DNA of 10,348 nt from JBBRUG01 sp038247995 (GTDB taxonomy: Bacteria; Chloroflexota; Chloroflexia; Chloroflexales; Chloroflexaceae), in contig JBBRUG010000212.1 of assembly GCA_038247995.1 (NCBI GenBank), positions 1 to 10,348 on the forward strand. The letters run 5' to 3'. The number at the start of each line of letters is the position of its first letter. The first letter of the stretch is position 1. The notes beneath the pieces were generated by a model. The model saw only the letters and a program-made list of their open reading frames with translations. It was not told where the DNA came from and did not search any database. Shown here in pieces: positions 1-4,959 of this stretch. The position numbers were made by a program, and so were the translations under genes.

Positions 1-336
1 TATCCCCGCGCCAATGATCAGCGCCCACGAGAACCATGAACGAAAGGTGTAGTGCGGCAGGCGGCGTAACCCAATATGCAGCCCGACGTGGATCATAAAA
101 AACCAGTTCAGCGCCACAATCAGTTGCTCGTTCAGCCCCGCAGTGCCGTTGCCCACCAGCGCGAAGAGGAGCACTACGTAGAGCGGAACGTGGATTGCAG
201 TAAAAATGCGGTAGCCGTGTTCATCGGGCAGATCCTTCAGGATGGGAAAGAGCCGCCATTCCTGTTGGCGAATCGCGTCCATCTCGTGGGTGAGCAACAG
301 GCAGAAGCCGAGCAGGAAGAAGAAGTGTTCATGCAT
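1..336 (-). CDS. DUF6713-like small membrane protein (C-terminus cut by window edge)
   Basis: This frame is open from an ATG at 336 to the window edge (112 codons, no stop). The protein begins MHEHFFFLLGFCLLL, followed by THEMDAIRQQEWRLFPIL. That hydrophobic first helix followed by T-H-E-x-D-A-I and E-W-R is what I recognise as the DUF6713 family of small integral membrane proteins in cyanobacteria and Chloroflexota, whose function is unknown. Further hydrophobic stretches follow (about residues 47-62 VPLYVVLLFALVG, 70-85, and from 100 on). The frame is open further upstream, through an ATG within the end of the neighbouring gene, but the start at 336 gives the natural family N-terminus. Only 25 bp separate it from the co-oriented small membrane gene upstream, so the two are probably cotranscribed. 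The family call is from memory of the N-terminal pattern. Confidence 0.7.
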   Translation of the reverse strand, partial: MHEHFFFLLGFCLLLTHEMDAIRQQEWRLFPILKDLPDEHGYRIFTAIHVPLYVVLLFALVGNGTAGLNEQLIVALNWFFMIHVGLHIGLRRLPHYTFRSWFSWALIIGAGI

Positions 337-361
337 ATGAATGTTATCCGCCGGTCTACTC

Positions 362-667
362 CTAGCCAGCATAGATATGTGTTGCAAAACCGATCAGCAA
401 ACATCCTAAAGCAATAATGTCGGCTATGAAAACACGGGCGACCTGAGCGTTATACCCGCCGACCGACCATGCCAGCCATAAAAAAGCGATCACGCTGACG
501 AAGCCTGCCATAAAAGCTATCGTTTGCAATGGCGGTTGAAAGGCCGCAATGATCAGGAATACCCCAAGTAGGCCGAAGAGCACCGAACGATTTAGCGCAC
601 TGAGCAAAATGATGGAGCCACTTGAGGCCACTGAACCGGGTGGCTTGCTGCGCTCGCGCCATTGCAC
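362..667 (-). CDS. Small three-helix membrane protein, hypothetical; start uncertain
   Basis: This is a short protein (up to 101 aa) of unrecognised function. It has three clear hydrophobic helices: LNRSVLFGLLGVFLIIAAF, LQTIAFMAGFVSVIAFLWLAW and VARVFIADIIALGCLLIGFA. A conserved-looking G-G-Y-N-A-Q-V-A-R loop lies between helices two and three. The only ATG (667) lies inside a ~72-bp dispersed repeat (626-697). The first ~14 residues (MQWRERSKPPGSVA) are therefore encoded by repeat DNA and are unlikely to be native. A GTG at 631 or a TTG at 607 (giving an 81-aa protein starting at LSALNRS) are alternatives, but neither has a clear Shine-Dalgarno sequence. The repeat may have replaced the original 5' end. 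It lies 25 bp upstream of the DUF6713-like gene on the same strand, suggesting a two-gene membrane unit. Confidence 0.6.
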   Translation of the reverse strand: MQWRERSKPPGSVASSGSIILLSALNRSVLFGLLGVFLIIAAFQPPLQTIAFMAGFVSVIAFLWLAWSVGGYNAQVARVFIADIIALGCLLIGFATHIYAG

Positions 668-697
668 GCCGGCTCAAGCGATCAGAGCAATGCGGTA
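626..697. repeat. Dispersed ~72-bp structured repeat, copy 1 (downstream of tetR)
   Basis: This is nearly identical to 9346-9417, with only scattered substitutions by eye. The shared core contains ccactgaaccgggtggc, then gctgcgctcgcgccattg, then gagcaatgc. It can fold: GCCAC/GTGGC flanks an 8-base loop at one end. At the other end, on the minus strand, CATTGC and GCAATG bracket an inner GCTC/GAGC stem. The copy starts 11 bp after the tetR stop codon, read on the minus strand, and covers the only ATG of the next gene. A REP-like intergenic element or a relic of a duplicated eutC 3' end would both explain it. Confidence 0.75.
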
Positions 698-708
698 GCG
701 TGATTGAC

Positions 709-1344
709 TCAAGCACGAAAGAGCGCCCGCGCAATCAGATCGGTAAGTGCGGCGACCAGCCGGTCAGTCTCCTCCGGCGTTGCCGGTCGCGCTTCGATCA
801 GGCGCCAGAAAAGCATGTTCATCAGGCGCGCAAAGGTCGGCAGATCGACGTCTTGGCGCGCGCCGGGCGTCTGGAGCAGCATGCCGAAGATCAGTTCAAG
901 TTGGTTTGCCGTCCAGGCTTCGGTGTGATCATTGAGCGTACGTAGCGCCGGGTCGGACGGAACTATTTCGCGCCAGGCCCGGTAAGCGCCGGCATAGGCC
1001 CAATCGGTGAAAAGACCGTCACGCACCAGCGTCGCGATCATCACCCGAACATCAGCGTTGGGGGGCGCCTGTTGCGCCTGAGTGATTAACGTGGCAACTT
1101 CGGCGAGCAGTTGATCCATCAGTACCATAACTAGTTGGCGTTTGGTGGCGAAATGCTGGTAAAACGCGCCAACAGCAACTTCGGCGCGCTGGGCGATCTG
1201 CTCGATTGAGGTGGCCTCGTACCCCTGCTCGCCAAACAATGCCAATGCCGCGTCAAGAATGGCTTCACGTTTGCGGCGACTGCGCGCCTGTTGCGGCGCC
1301 GGGGGTAATTGTTCAGCGGCGAGCAGATTGGGTCGGGAGGTCAT
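709..1344 (-). CDS. TetR/AcrR-family transcriptional regulator
   Basis: This 211-aa protein has the canonical TetR N-terminal DNA-binding domain at about residues 21-80. Helix 1 reads REAILDAALALFGEQGYEATS, and the helix-turn-helix reads IEQIAQRAEVAVGAFYQHFATKRQLV (48-73), with the family's F-Y-x-H-F-x-x-K signature. The C-terminal ~130 residues are the divergent helical ligand-binding and dimerisation part, with W124 and W144 possibly lining a pocket. The start ATG overlaps the stop of the upstream alpha/beta hydrolase gene (ATGA at 1344-1341), and AGGA within the hydrolase 3' end acts as ribosome binding site, so translation is probably coupled. The palindrome in the hydrolase promoter makes negative autoregulation of the two-gene operon likely. 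The ligand cannot be read from the sequence; a hydrolase substrate or acyl compound is a reasonable guess. Confidence 0.93.
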   Translation of the reverse strand: MTSRPNLLAAEQLPPAPQQARSRRKREAILDAALALFGEQGYEATSIEQIAQRAEVAVGAFYQHFATKRQLVMVLMDQLLAEVATLITQAQQAPPNADVRVMIATLVRDGLFTDWAYAGAYRAWREIVPSDPALRTLNDHTEAWTANQLELIFGMLLQTPGARQDVDLPTFARLMNMLFWRLIEARPATPEETDRLVAALTDLIARALFRA

Positions 1345-2213
1345 GTTGTTCCTATTGATTGGCCCACAAAGGCGGCAATGCGGCTAGCAAGCATTGCCGG
1401 CTGATCGGCGGGCACAAAAGCGCGTGAGTGCGACACAAATTCCAGCGTTGCGTTGGGAAAGGCTGCCTGCAAGCGCCGCGCTAGGCCACGGGTGAAGAGC
1501 GGATCGTTTTTGGCCCAGACGAGCAAGACCGGGTGGGTGAAACGGGCAAACTGACTGGCGGCTTCCAGGGTCAGGCGGTTAGAAACCTGGATCAAGAACC
1601 GCGTCACATCATGGCGGATGGCCGGGTCCTCCAGCAAGGGCATGAAATTGGCATCAAGCTCGGCCACGCTATACGAACGGCGTGAGACGGTGGCAAAGAG
1701 CAGCCGTTGCGCCGCACGGTAGCGCAGGATGCGCGCTACGAGATCGGTGAAGCCCTGGCCGAAGAGGCGCGGAGCGCTGCTGAAGAAGCTGAACACAGCC
1801 GGAAAAAACGCCTCAAAGGCATCACAATTGGTTAACACAAGCCGGATGATCTGCGCCGGGTGGCGGGTGATCACGAGTTGGCACAGCGCGCCGCCGGTGT
1901 CGTTGCCGACCAGTGTAACATCTTTGAGATCGAGCGCTGCAATGAACTCCGCGATCAATTGAACCACGCCCAGCGGCGACTGATCAGCGTTTTGCGGCAT
2001 GGCAATGCTGTGCGCGCCTAACGGCAGATCGGGGGCGATGCAGCGGAAGTGCGGCGCCAGGTCGGCCATGACCTCCCGCCAGAGTGCGCTATTCACGAGA
2101 ATGCCATGGACAAACACCAGCACCGGCTCCGCGCCGATATCGTGGTAATGGATGGTGGTTCGTGCGCCAAGGGTGATCGTGCGCGGCGTAGGGCTGAGCG
2201 TTGTCGTTGCCAA
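1341..2213 (-). CDS. Alpha/beta hydrolase (aspartate-nucleophile type)
   Basis: This 290-aa alpha/beta-hydrolase-fold protein uses a TTG start at 2213. That codon sits 7 nt behind a near-perfect AAAGGAGG (2221-2228). An in-frame ATG at 2252 would give 13 extra residues but lies at the predicted transcription start within the operator and has no ribosome binding site. Visible motifs are the oxyanion loop VFVHGILVNSALW (33-45), the nucleophile elbow LVGNDTGGALCQ (101-112, D105 as nucleophile, as in haloalkane dehalogenase and epoxide hydrolase relatives) and the acid WAKNDPLF (D237). The C-terminal histidine block reads SHSRAFVPADQPAML, so the usual G-H-F is replaced by R-A-F and H262 is displaced. 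Substrate specificity, and even full hydrolytic activity, is therefore uncertain. It is the first gene of an operon with the TetR regulator. Confidence 0.9.
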   Translation of the reverse strand: MATTTLSPTPRTITLGARTTIHYHDIGAEPVLVFVHGILVNSALWREVMADLAPHFRCIAPDLPLGAHSIAMPQNADQSPLGVVQLIAEFIAALDLKDVTLVGNDTGGALCQLVITRHPAQIIRLVLTNCDAFEAFFPAVFSFFSSAPRLFGQGFTDLVARILRYRAAQRLLFATVSRRSYSVAELDANFMPLLEDPAIRHDVTRFLIQVSNRLTLEAASQFARFTHPVLLVWAKNDPLFTRGLARRLQAAFPNATLEFVSHSRAFVPADQPAMLASRIAAFVGQSIGTT

Positions 2214-2220
2214 GGGAGTG

Positions 2221-2228
2221 CCTCCTTT
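2221..2228 (-). promoter_or_regulatory. Strong Shine-Dalgarno that fixes a TTG start for the hydrolase
   Basis: On the minus strand AAAGGAGG is followed, after 7 nt, by TTG at 2213-2211, in frame with the hydrolase. The upstream ATG candidate at 2252 has no such site, so this decides the start. Confidence 0.8.
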
Positions 2229-2231
2229 AGT

Positions 2232-2259
2232 AATATGAACTTGAATTTTCATTCATATT
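2232..2259. promoter_or_regulatory. Palindromic operator, probable TetR binding site
   Basis: The arms AATATGAA and TTCATATT are perfectly complementary over 8 bp and flank a 12-bp centre. Read on the minus strand, the inner part holds TGAATGAA and TTCA half-sites, reminiscent of the TGAATGA/TCATTCA sites of TetR-type fatty-acid regulators such as Bacillus FadR. The site overlaps the last three bases of the -10 box and the predicted transcription start, and lies just upstream of the ribosome binding site. This is the classical position for repression by the TetR protein encoded second in the operon. Confidence 0.7.
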
Positions 2260-2285
2260 TTAGCAGGGGGTATTTGGCTTGTCAA
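2257..2285 (-). promoter_or_regulatory. Sigma70-type promoter of the hydrolase-tetR operon
   Basis: On the minus strand there is a perfect TTGACA (2285-2280), a 17-bp spacer, and TAAAAT (2262-2257). The expected transcription start is near 2250. The -35 box ends 6 bp before the first 37-bp tandem repeat unit, so the array abuts the promoter. Confidence 0.8.
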
Positions 2286-2291
2286 GGGCCT

Positions 2292-2476
2292 GGGCAGACA
2301 CGTAGGTCTGCCCGTACAAGGGCAGGCAGGGCAGACACGTAGGTCTGCCCGTACAAGGGCAGGCAGGGCAGACACGTAGGTTTGCCCGTACAAGGGCAGG
2401 CAGGGCAGACACGTAGGTCTGCCCGTACAAGGGCAGGCAGGGCAGACACGTAGGTCTGCCCGTACAAAGGCAGGCA
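2292..2476. repeat. Tandem array: five 37-bp hairpin-forming units
   Basis: Five head-to-tail units start at 2292, 2329, 2366, 2403 and 2440 and are almost identical; unit 3 has a C-to-T change in the right arm and unit 5 a G-to-A change near its end. Each unit holds an inverted repeat, GGGCAGAC with GTCTGCCC around a 6-base loop (acgtag), then gtacaagggcaggca. The units are contiguous without unique spacers, so this is not a CRISPR array. Similar GGGCAGAC...GTCTGCCC palindromes are familiar as dispersed REP-like elements in Chloroflexota and cyanobacteria. Open frames across the array are artefacts of the repeat. Confidence 0.95.
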
Positions 2477-2708
2477 GGGCGTGAAGGGCCGCGAGCTTCT
2501 TGCATAATTAGTCTGTCAAGTAAGTTTTCTTGCATCTGAGCAATAGCGCTCGTTGGCTGAGCTTGTCGAAGCCAACGGAGCGCGAGTTGAGCTTGTCGAA
2601 GCCAGCGCCTGTACCGGAAAATTTCGTTGCCAGCCTAATAATGCGCCCTGACTCCGTCAAAATGCGGATATTTGGCCGATGAGTTCTCTGCTATTATATG
2701 GGCGCTAG
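2477..2708. other. Gene-free repeat-bearing spacer
   Basis: No credible coding region is seen here. The stretch contains the paired 'gagcttgtcgaagcc' repeat (2546-2606) and, at 2689-2694 on the plus strand, a TATTAT that could be a -10 box, with only a poor -35 (TATTTG, 17 bp upstream). If this was ever a promoter, it would have served the transporter remnant that follows. From 2713 there is a GCCGCTCGCC...GGCGGCGG-type GC-rich stretch. Confidence 0.5.
2546..2606. repeat. Paired dispersed repeat with hairpin (gagcttgtcgaagcc type)
   Basis: The motif tgagcttgtcgaagcca occurs twice with a 30-bp period (2558 and 2588). The first copy sits in a hairpin whose arms, GCGCT-CGTTGGCT and AGCCAACG-GAGCGC (2546-2558 and 2570-2583), pair with a single bulge. 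The inverse form ttcgacaagctc occurs once more at 9123-9134, next to gccaacgg. This is a widespread short dispersed repeat type in bacterial genomes; no function is implied. Confidence 0.75.
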
Positions 2709-3103
2709 CCGCTCGCCGGAGGCGGCGGCTCGTCGTCAAGCGGTGATGCTGCGCAGACCTTCAGCGGCGTGCTGCTCGCTCTGGGTTCTTCGATGGGATT
2801 TGCCCTGATGACGCTATGCAGCCGGGTGCTGGCTGGGCGCTACCACCCGCTGCAACCGATGGCCTGGGGCTTAACGGCAAGTGCGTTGTTCCTCTTGCCT
2901 TTCGCGCTGACGTTCGGCCTGACGCTGAGTTACCCGGCAGAAGGCTGGCTATTGTTGCTTTACCTGGGTATTGCGCCTACCGCGCTGGCCTTCGTCGTGT
3001 TCCTGGTGGGCATGCGCCACGTCATCTGCGTGGAGCAGGGGGGGCCGCACCATATTCGGCATTCTGATGCTGTCCGAAACCCCGCTCCCGCGCAGGGAGC
3101 GGG
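2709..3103 (+). pseudogene. EamA/DMT-family transporter remnant (5' truncated, internal deletion)
   Basis: The frame FSGVLLALGSSMGFALMTLCSRVLAGRY, then LQPMAWGLTASALFLLPFALTFG, then GWLLLLYLGIAPTALAFVVFLVGMRHV matches the start of the second EamA repeat of drug/metabolite transporters, including the typical Y-L-G-I-A-P-T-A-L-A block. An in-frame TAG near 2706 closes the frame upstream, so the first EamA domain and start codon are absent; the longest frame with a start codon begins at a GTG at 2769. After GMRHV (about 3023) homology stops. In the next frame TIFGILMLSETPLP (about 3049-3090) looks like the last TM helix and C-terminus of such a transporter. Roughly one and a half helices plus the frame are therefore missing between the two parts. 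This is a dead fragment of an inner-membrane metabolite exporter. The exact family member cannot be named. Confidence 0.75.
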
Positions 3104-3107
3104 GTTT
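3077..3107. terminator. 13-bp perfect hairpin after the transporter remnant
   Basis: AAACCCCGCTCCC and GGGAGCGGGGTTT are perfectly complementary around the 5-base loop gcgca. There is no clean T-tract beyond the stem, but the GC-rich stem with its T-ending arm could end transcription from either side. This form is also a common dispersed intergenic repeat. It lies between the plus-strand remnant and the 3' end of the minus-strand molybdoenzyme gene. Confidence 0.55.
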
Positions 3108-3174
3108 GGGGAAGGGCTGAGGCGGCGGAAGTCCTTACCTTGATCCGTATGCCCCCTGTCACCCTGTCCTTGTA

Positions 3175-4248
3175 TCACCCGCCCTGATACCGCTCTCGCC
3201 CGCTGCCCACCGGTGTGAATCCGCTGGTATTGATCGCGACAAGTTGGCCGGGATCGGGGGTGGCGTGCAGTTCGAGGGCAACCAGCCACTTGACCCAGAT
3301 GAAGCCACGCTCGCCGGGCGCTACCAATCGCGCCGGCGCGCCATGGCCGTGGCTGAGCGGTTCGCCGCCGAGGCGCGTGGCGATCAAACACTCCTGGGCA
3401 ATGGCAAGCGGCAAACTCCAATGGTAGCCGGTCGCCGACACAAAACGCACCCAACGTGCCTCGGGCAAGGGTTGCACCGCTGCAAGCAGGTCGCGCAGCG
3501 GCGTGCCGTGCCAGTGCTGGGTGCTGTAAAAGCCGCCGGTACAGTCGAGCGTGGCCGTTAGTTGGATATCGCGGTCGAGGTCGGCGTAGGTCAATACGAA
3601 CGGACGGACGACCAGTCCATCAATGCGTAGGCGCCAGGTGCCTGGATCGATCGGTTGCGGCCGGTCGGCGACCCAACTAACGGTGGGGAAAGCATTGCCG
3701 GTAAAGCTGGCAACCTCGCGCGAGCCGGTGAAGCGCCGCGCTGTGCCGGGCCAGTTCGCCGCCGTCGCCAGGCGCTCTTTCAGGGGCAGGGCTACCAGCG
3801 CAACCAGGCTCAACGCGCTGAGGCGCAGCAGCGAGCGCCGGTTGTGTAGGTCGCTGCTGCGCAAGGGGCGGGCGCGCAGCAGCATGTGCAGCGCGACGAT
3901 CGCCGTCAGTCCAAAGCCGCCAATGATATGCCAGTTCAGCAGGTTGTAGCCGAGCCAGATCCCCGGCGCGCCGAGCGCCCAGAGCACTCCAGTCCCGATC
4001 ACCGCCACGGCGAAAAGGCTTGCGCCACGCCCGGCCCAGGCGCGCCAATCTTGCGAACCGGGCAGCAGCCGGCGGCGCACCCGCACGAGCTTCGGCAGCA
4101 TCAGTAAGAGCAGAGCGTAACCGGCCACGGCATGCAGATCAAACACCCAGCGGCTCGTTGGCCGGCCGCTCACCAGCGTCAGCAACCCGGTGGCGCAGGC
4201 CAGGCCCGTTGCGAGCGCAAGGCTCCAATCAACAATTCGTGGAGTCAT
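3175..4248 (-). CDS. Membrane molybdopterin oxidoreductase, sulfite-oxidase fold, fused to cytochrome b-like N-terminus
   Basis: This 357-aa protein joins a helical membrane part (1-157) to a sulfite-oxidase-family Moco domain (about 175-335). TM helices are at about 8-27, 33-53, 73-94, 103-125 and 139-157. H39 (helix 2) and H107/H121 (helix 4) are candidate heme ligands, as in cytochrome b561/b6-like or MsrQ-like electron donors. Positively charged loops after helices 2 and 4 put the N-terminus in the cytoplasm. The fifth helix is preceded by NRRSLLRLSAL (136-146), a twin-arginine motif, so the Moco domain should be exported by Tat and act on the outer face. The Moco domain shows FPTVSW (187-192), LDCTGGFYS with the Mo-ligand cysteine C236, HGTPL (247-251) and the APGERGFIWVKWL block (310-322). 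The substrate is unknown: sulfite, a sulfoxide or another S/N-oxide are possible. No obvious Shine-Dalgarno precedes the ATG. Confidence 0.88.
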   Translation of the reverse strand: MTPRIVDWSLALATGLACATGLLTLVSGRPTSRWVFDLHAVAGYALLLLMLPKLVRVRRRLLPGSQDWRAWAGRGASLFAVAVIGTGVLWALGAPGIWLGYNLLNWHIIGGFGLTAIVALHMLLRARPLRSSDLHNRRSLLRLSALSLVALVALPLKERLATAANWPGTARRFTGSREVASFTGNAFPTVSWVADRPQPIDPGTWRLRIDGLVVRPFVLTYADLDRDIQLTATLDCTGGFYSTQHWHGTPLRDLLAAVQPLPEARWVRFVSATGYHWSLPLAIAQECLIATRLGGEPLSHGHGAPARLVAPGERGFIWVKWLVALELHATPDPGQLVAINTSGFTPVGSGRERYQGG

Positions 4249-4271
4249 CAGCGCTTTAACCGGATCGACTA

Positions 4272-4365
4272 GTACAACTCGGCGGAAGTTCGCCAGGGGT
4301 TGTACGCGGGTTTGCGCCCGCCACAGTGCGGTGTCCGCCGGAGGCGGACGTACGCTTTAGCGTAC
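4272..4365. repeat. Cluster of four short hairpins between two minus-strand genes
   Basis: Successive inverted repeats lie here: GTACAAC/GTTGTAC (4272-4278 and 4299-4305), with an inner GGCG/CGCC; GCGGG/CCCGC (4306-4321); GTCCGCC/GGCGGAC around gga (4333-4349); and directly abutting it GTACGC/GCGTAC around ttta (4350-4365). They fill the interval between the LiaF-like gene's stop and the molybdoenzyme gene's start. They may end the upstream transcript or structure the leader of the downstream gene. No poly-T tail is seen, so the terminator role is unproven. Confidence 0.55.
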
Positions 4366-4409
4366 TAGGGGACGGGTTCGTCGGCTGCTGCTCAGGTGCG
4401 CTATTCACT

Positions 4410-4889
4410 TCATCGCTCATCGCGCCCAAGCTTGTGCGTCTGGCCTTCGTAGCCCGTTACCTCGTCATAGGGGAGCGTTTCCTTGACGCTGAGTTGGGCG
4501 GGCGCAGTCGCGTTGGTGATTGGCATGCGTACAATATCGATATCGCCAAAGATCCCCTGTACCGTCAGATAGATCCGCACCGGCGCCCGATCAAAGTTTT
4601 CGCTGGTCCAACTCCCGCCGGGCTGCTCTTCCGTGTTGCTTGAAATTGTCTCAATTTCCAGGTCGGAAAAGATCGTGAGTGCGTCAACCTGCACCCCAAT
4701 ATGCTCGGGAATACGCAGTTTGATGTCGCCAAAGACAGTCAACATCCGCATCGTATGCTCGCCGGGCTCCAGCGGTGCCTGGGTTAGATCGAGCTTCACA
4801 TCACCAAAAATCGTCGTAAGGCTCTCGGTTTCCAGCCGCGTGCTGCGTACAATCCGCTTCAGATCGTTGAACAGAGTGAATGTAGCCAT
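4410..4889 (-). CDS. LiaF C-terminal-like protein (cell-wall-active antibiotic response family)
   Basis: This 159-aa soluble protein is built from short beta repeats: TTIFGDVKLDL (25-35), LTVFGDIKLRIP (50-61), LTIFSDLEIE (71-80) and GIFGDIDIVRMP (111-122). This repeated [IV]F-G-D-[IV] pattern is typical of the LiaF/VraT C-terminal domain (formerly DUF2154), which adopts a right-handed beta structure. LiaF in Bacillota is an N-terminal membrane protein that restrains the LiaRS envelope-stress system. Here the membrane helices are missing and no two-component pair is adjacent, so only the fold can be called. The start is well supported by AAGGAGGG at 4894-4901, 4 nt before the ATG. It follows the acyl-CoA ligase by 70 bp on the same strand and could share its transcript. 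Its C-terminal ~35 residues look like a disordered tail. Confidence 0.8.
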   Translation of the reverse strand: MATFTLFNDLKRIVRSTRLETESLTTIFGDVKLDLTQAPLEPGEHTMRMLTVFGDIKLRIPEHIGVQVDALTIFSDLEIETISSNTEEQPGGSWTSENFDRAPVRIYLTVQGIFGDIDIVRMPITNATAPAQLSVKETLPYDEVTGYEGQTHKLGRDER

Positions 4890-4959
4890 TGAACCCTCCT
4901 TGCATAGTAAACCAACCAGCGTCTCTGTATGATACGCTCAGCTTCGCGTAAGGGTTGCG

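Noticed and set aside
76..417. 113-aa plus-strand frame at the left end
   Set aside because: It is opposite the DUF6713-like membrane gene and its neighbour, whose hydrophobic helices are coherent; the plus-strand product is Q/E/H-rich noise.
2214..2252. Upstream ATG start of the alpha/beta hydrolase (13 extra residues)
   Set aside because: It would lie at the predicted transcription start inside the operator, without a ribosome binding site, and its coding would run through the AAAGGAGG that serves the TTG start.
2292..2476. CRISPR array
   Set aside because: The 37-bp units are contiguous without unique spacers, and no cas gene is present.
2260..2535. Open frames with repeated C-L-P-C-L-P / Y-G-Q-T-Y-V-S-A-L-P sequence
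   Set aside because: They are translations of the 37-bp tandem DNA repeat; the promoter of the hydrolase operon lies within the same stretch and no ribosome binding site supports them.
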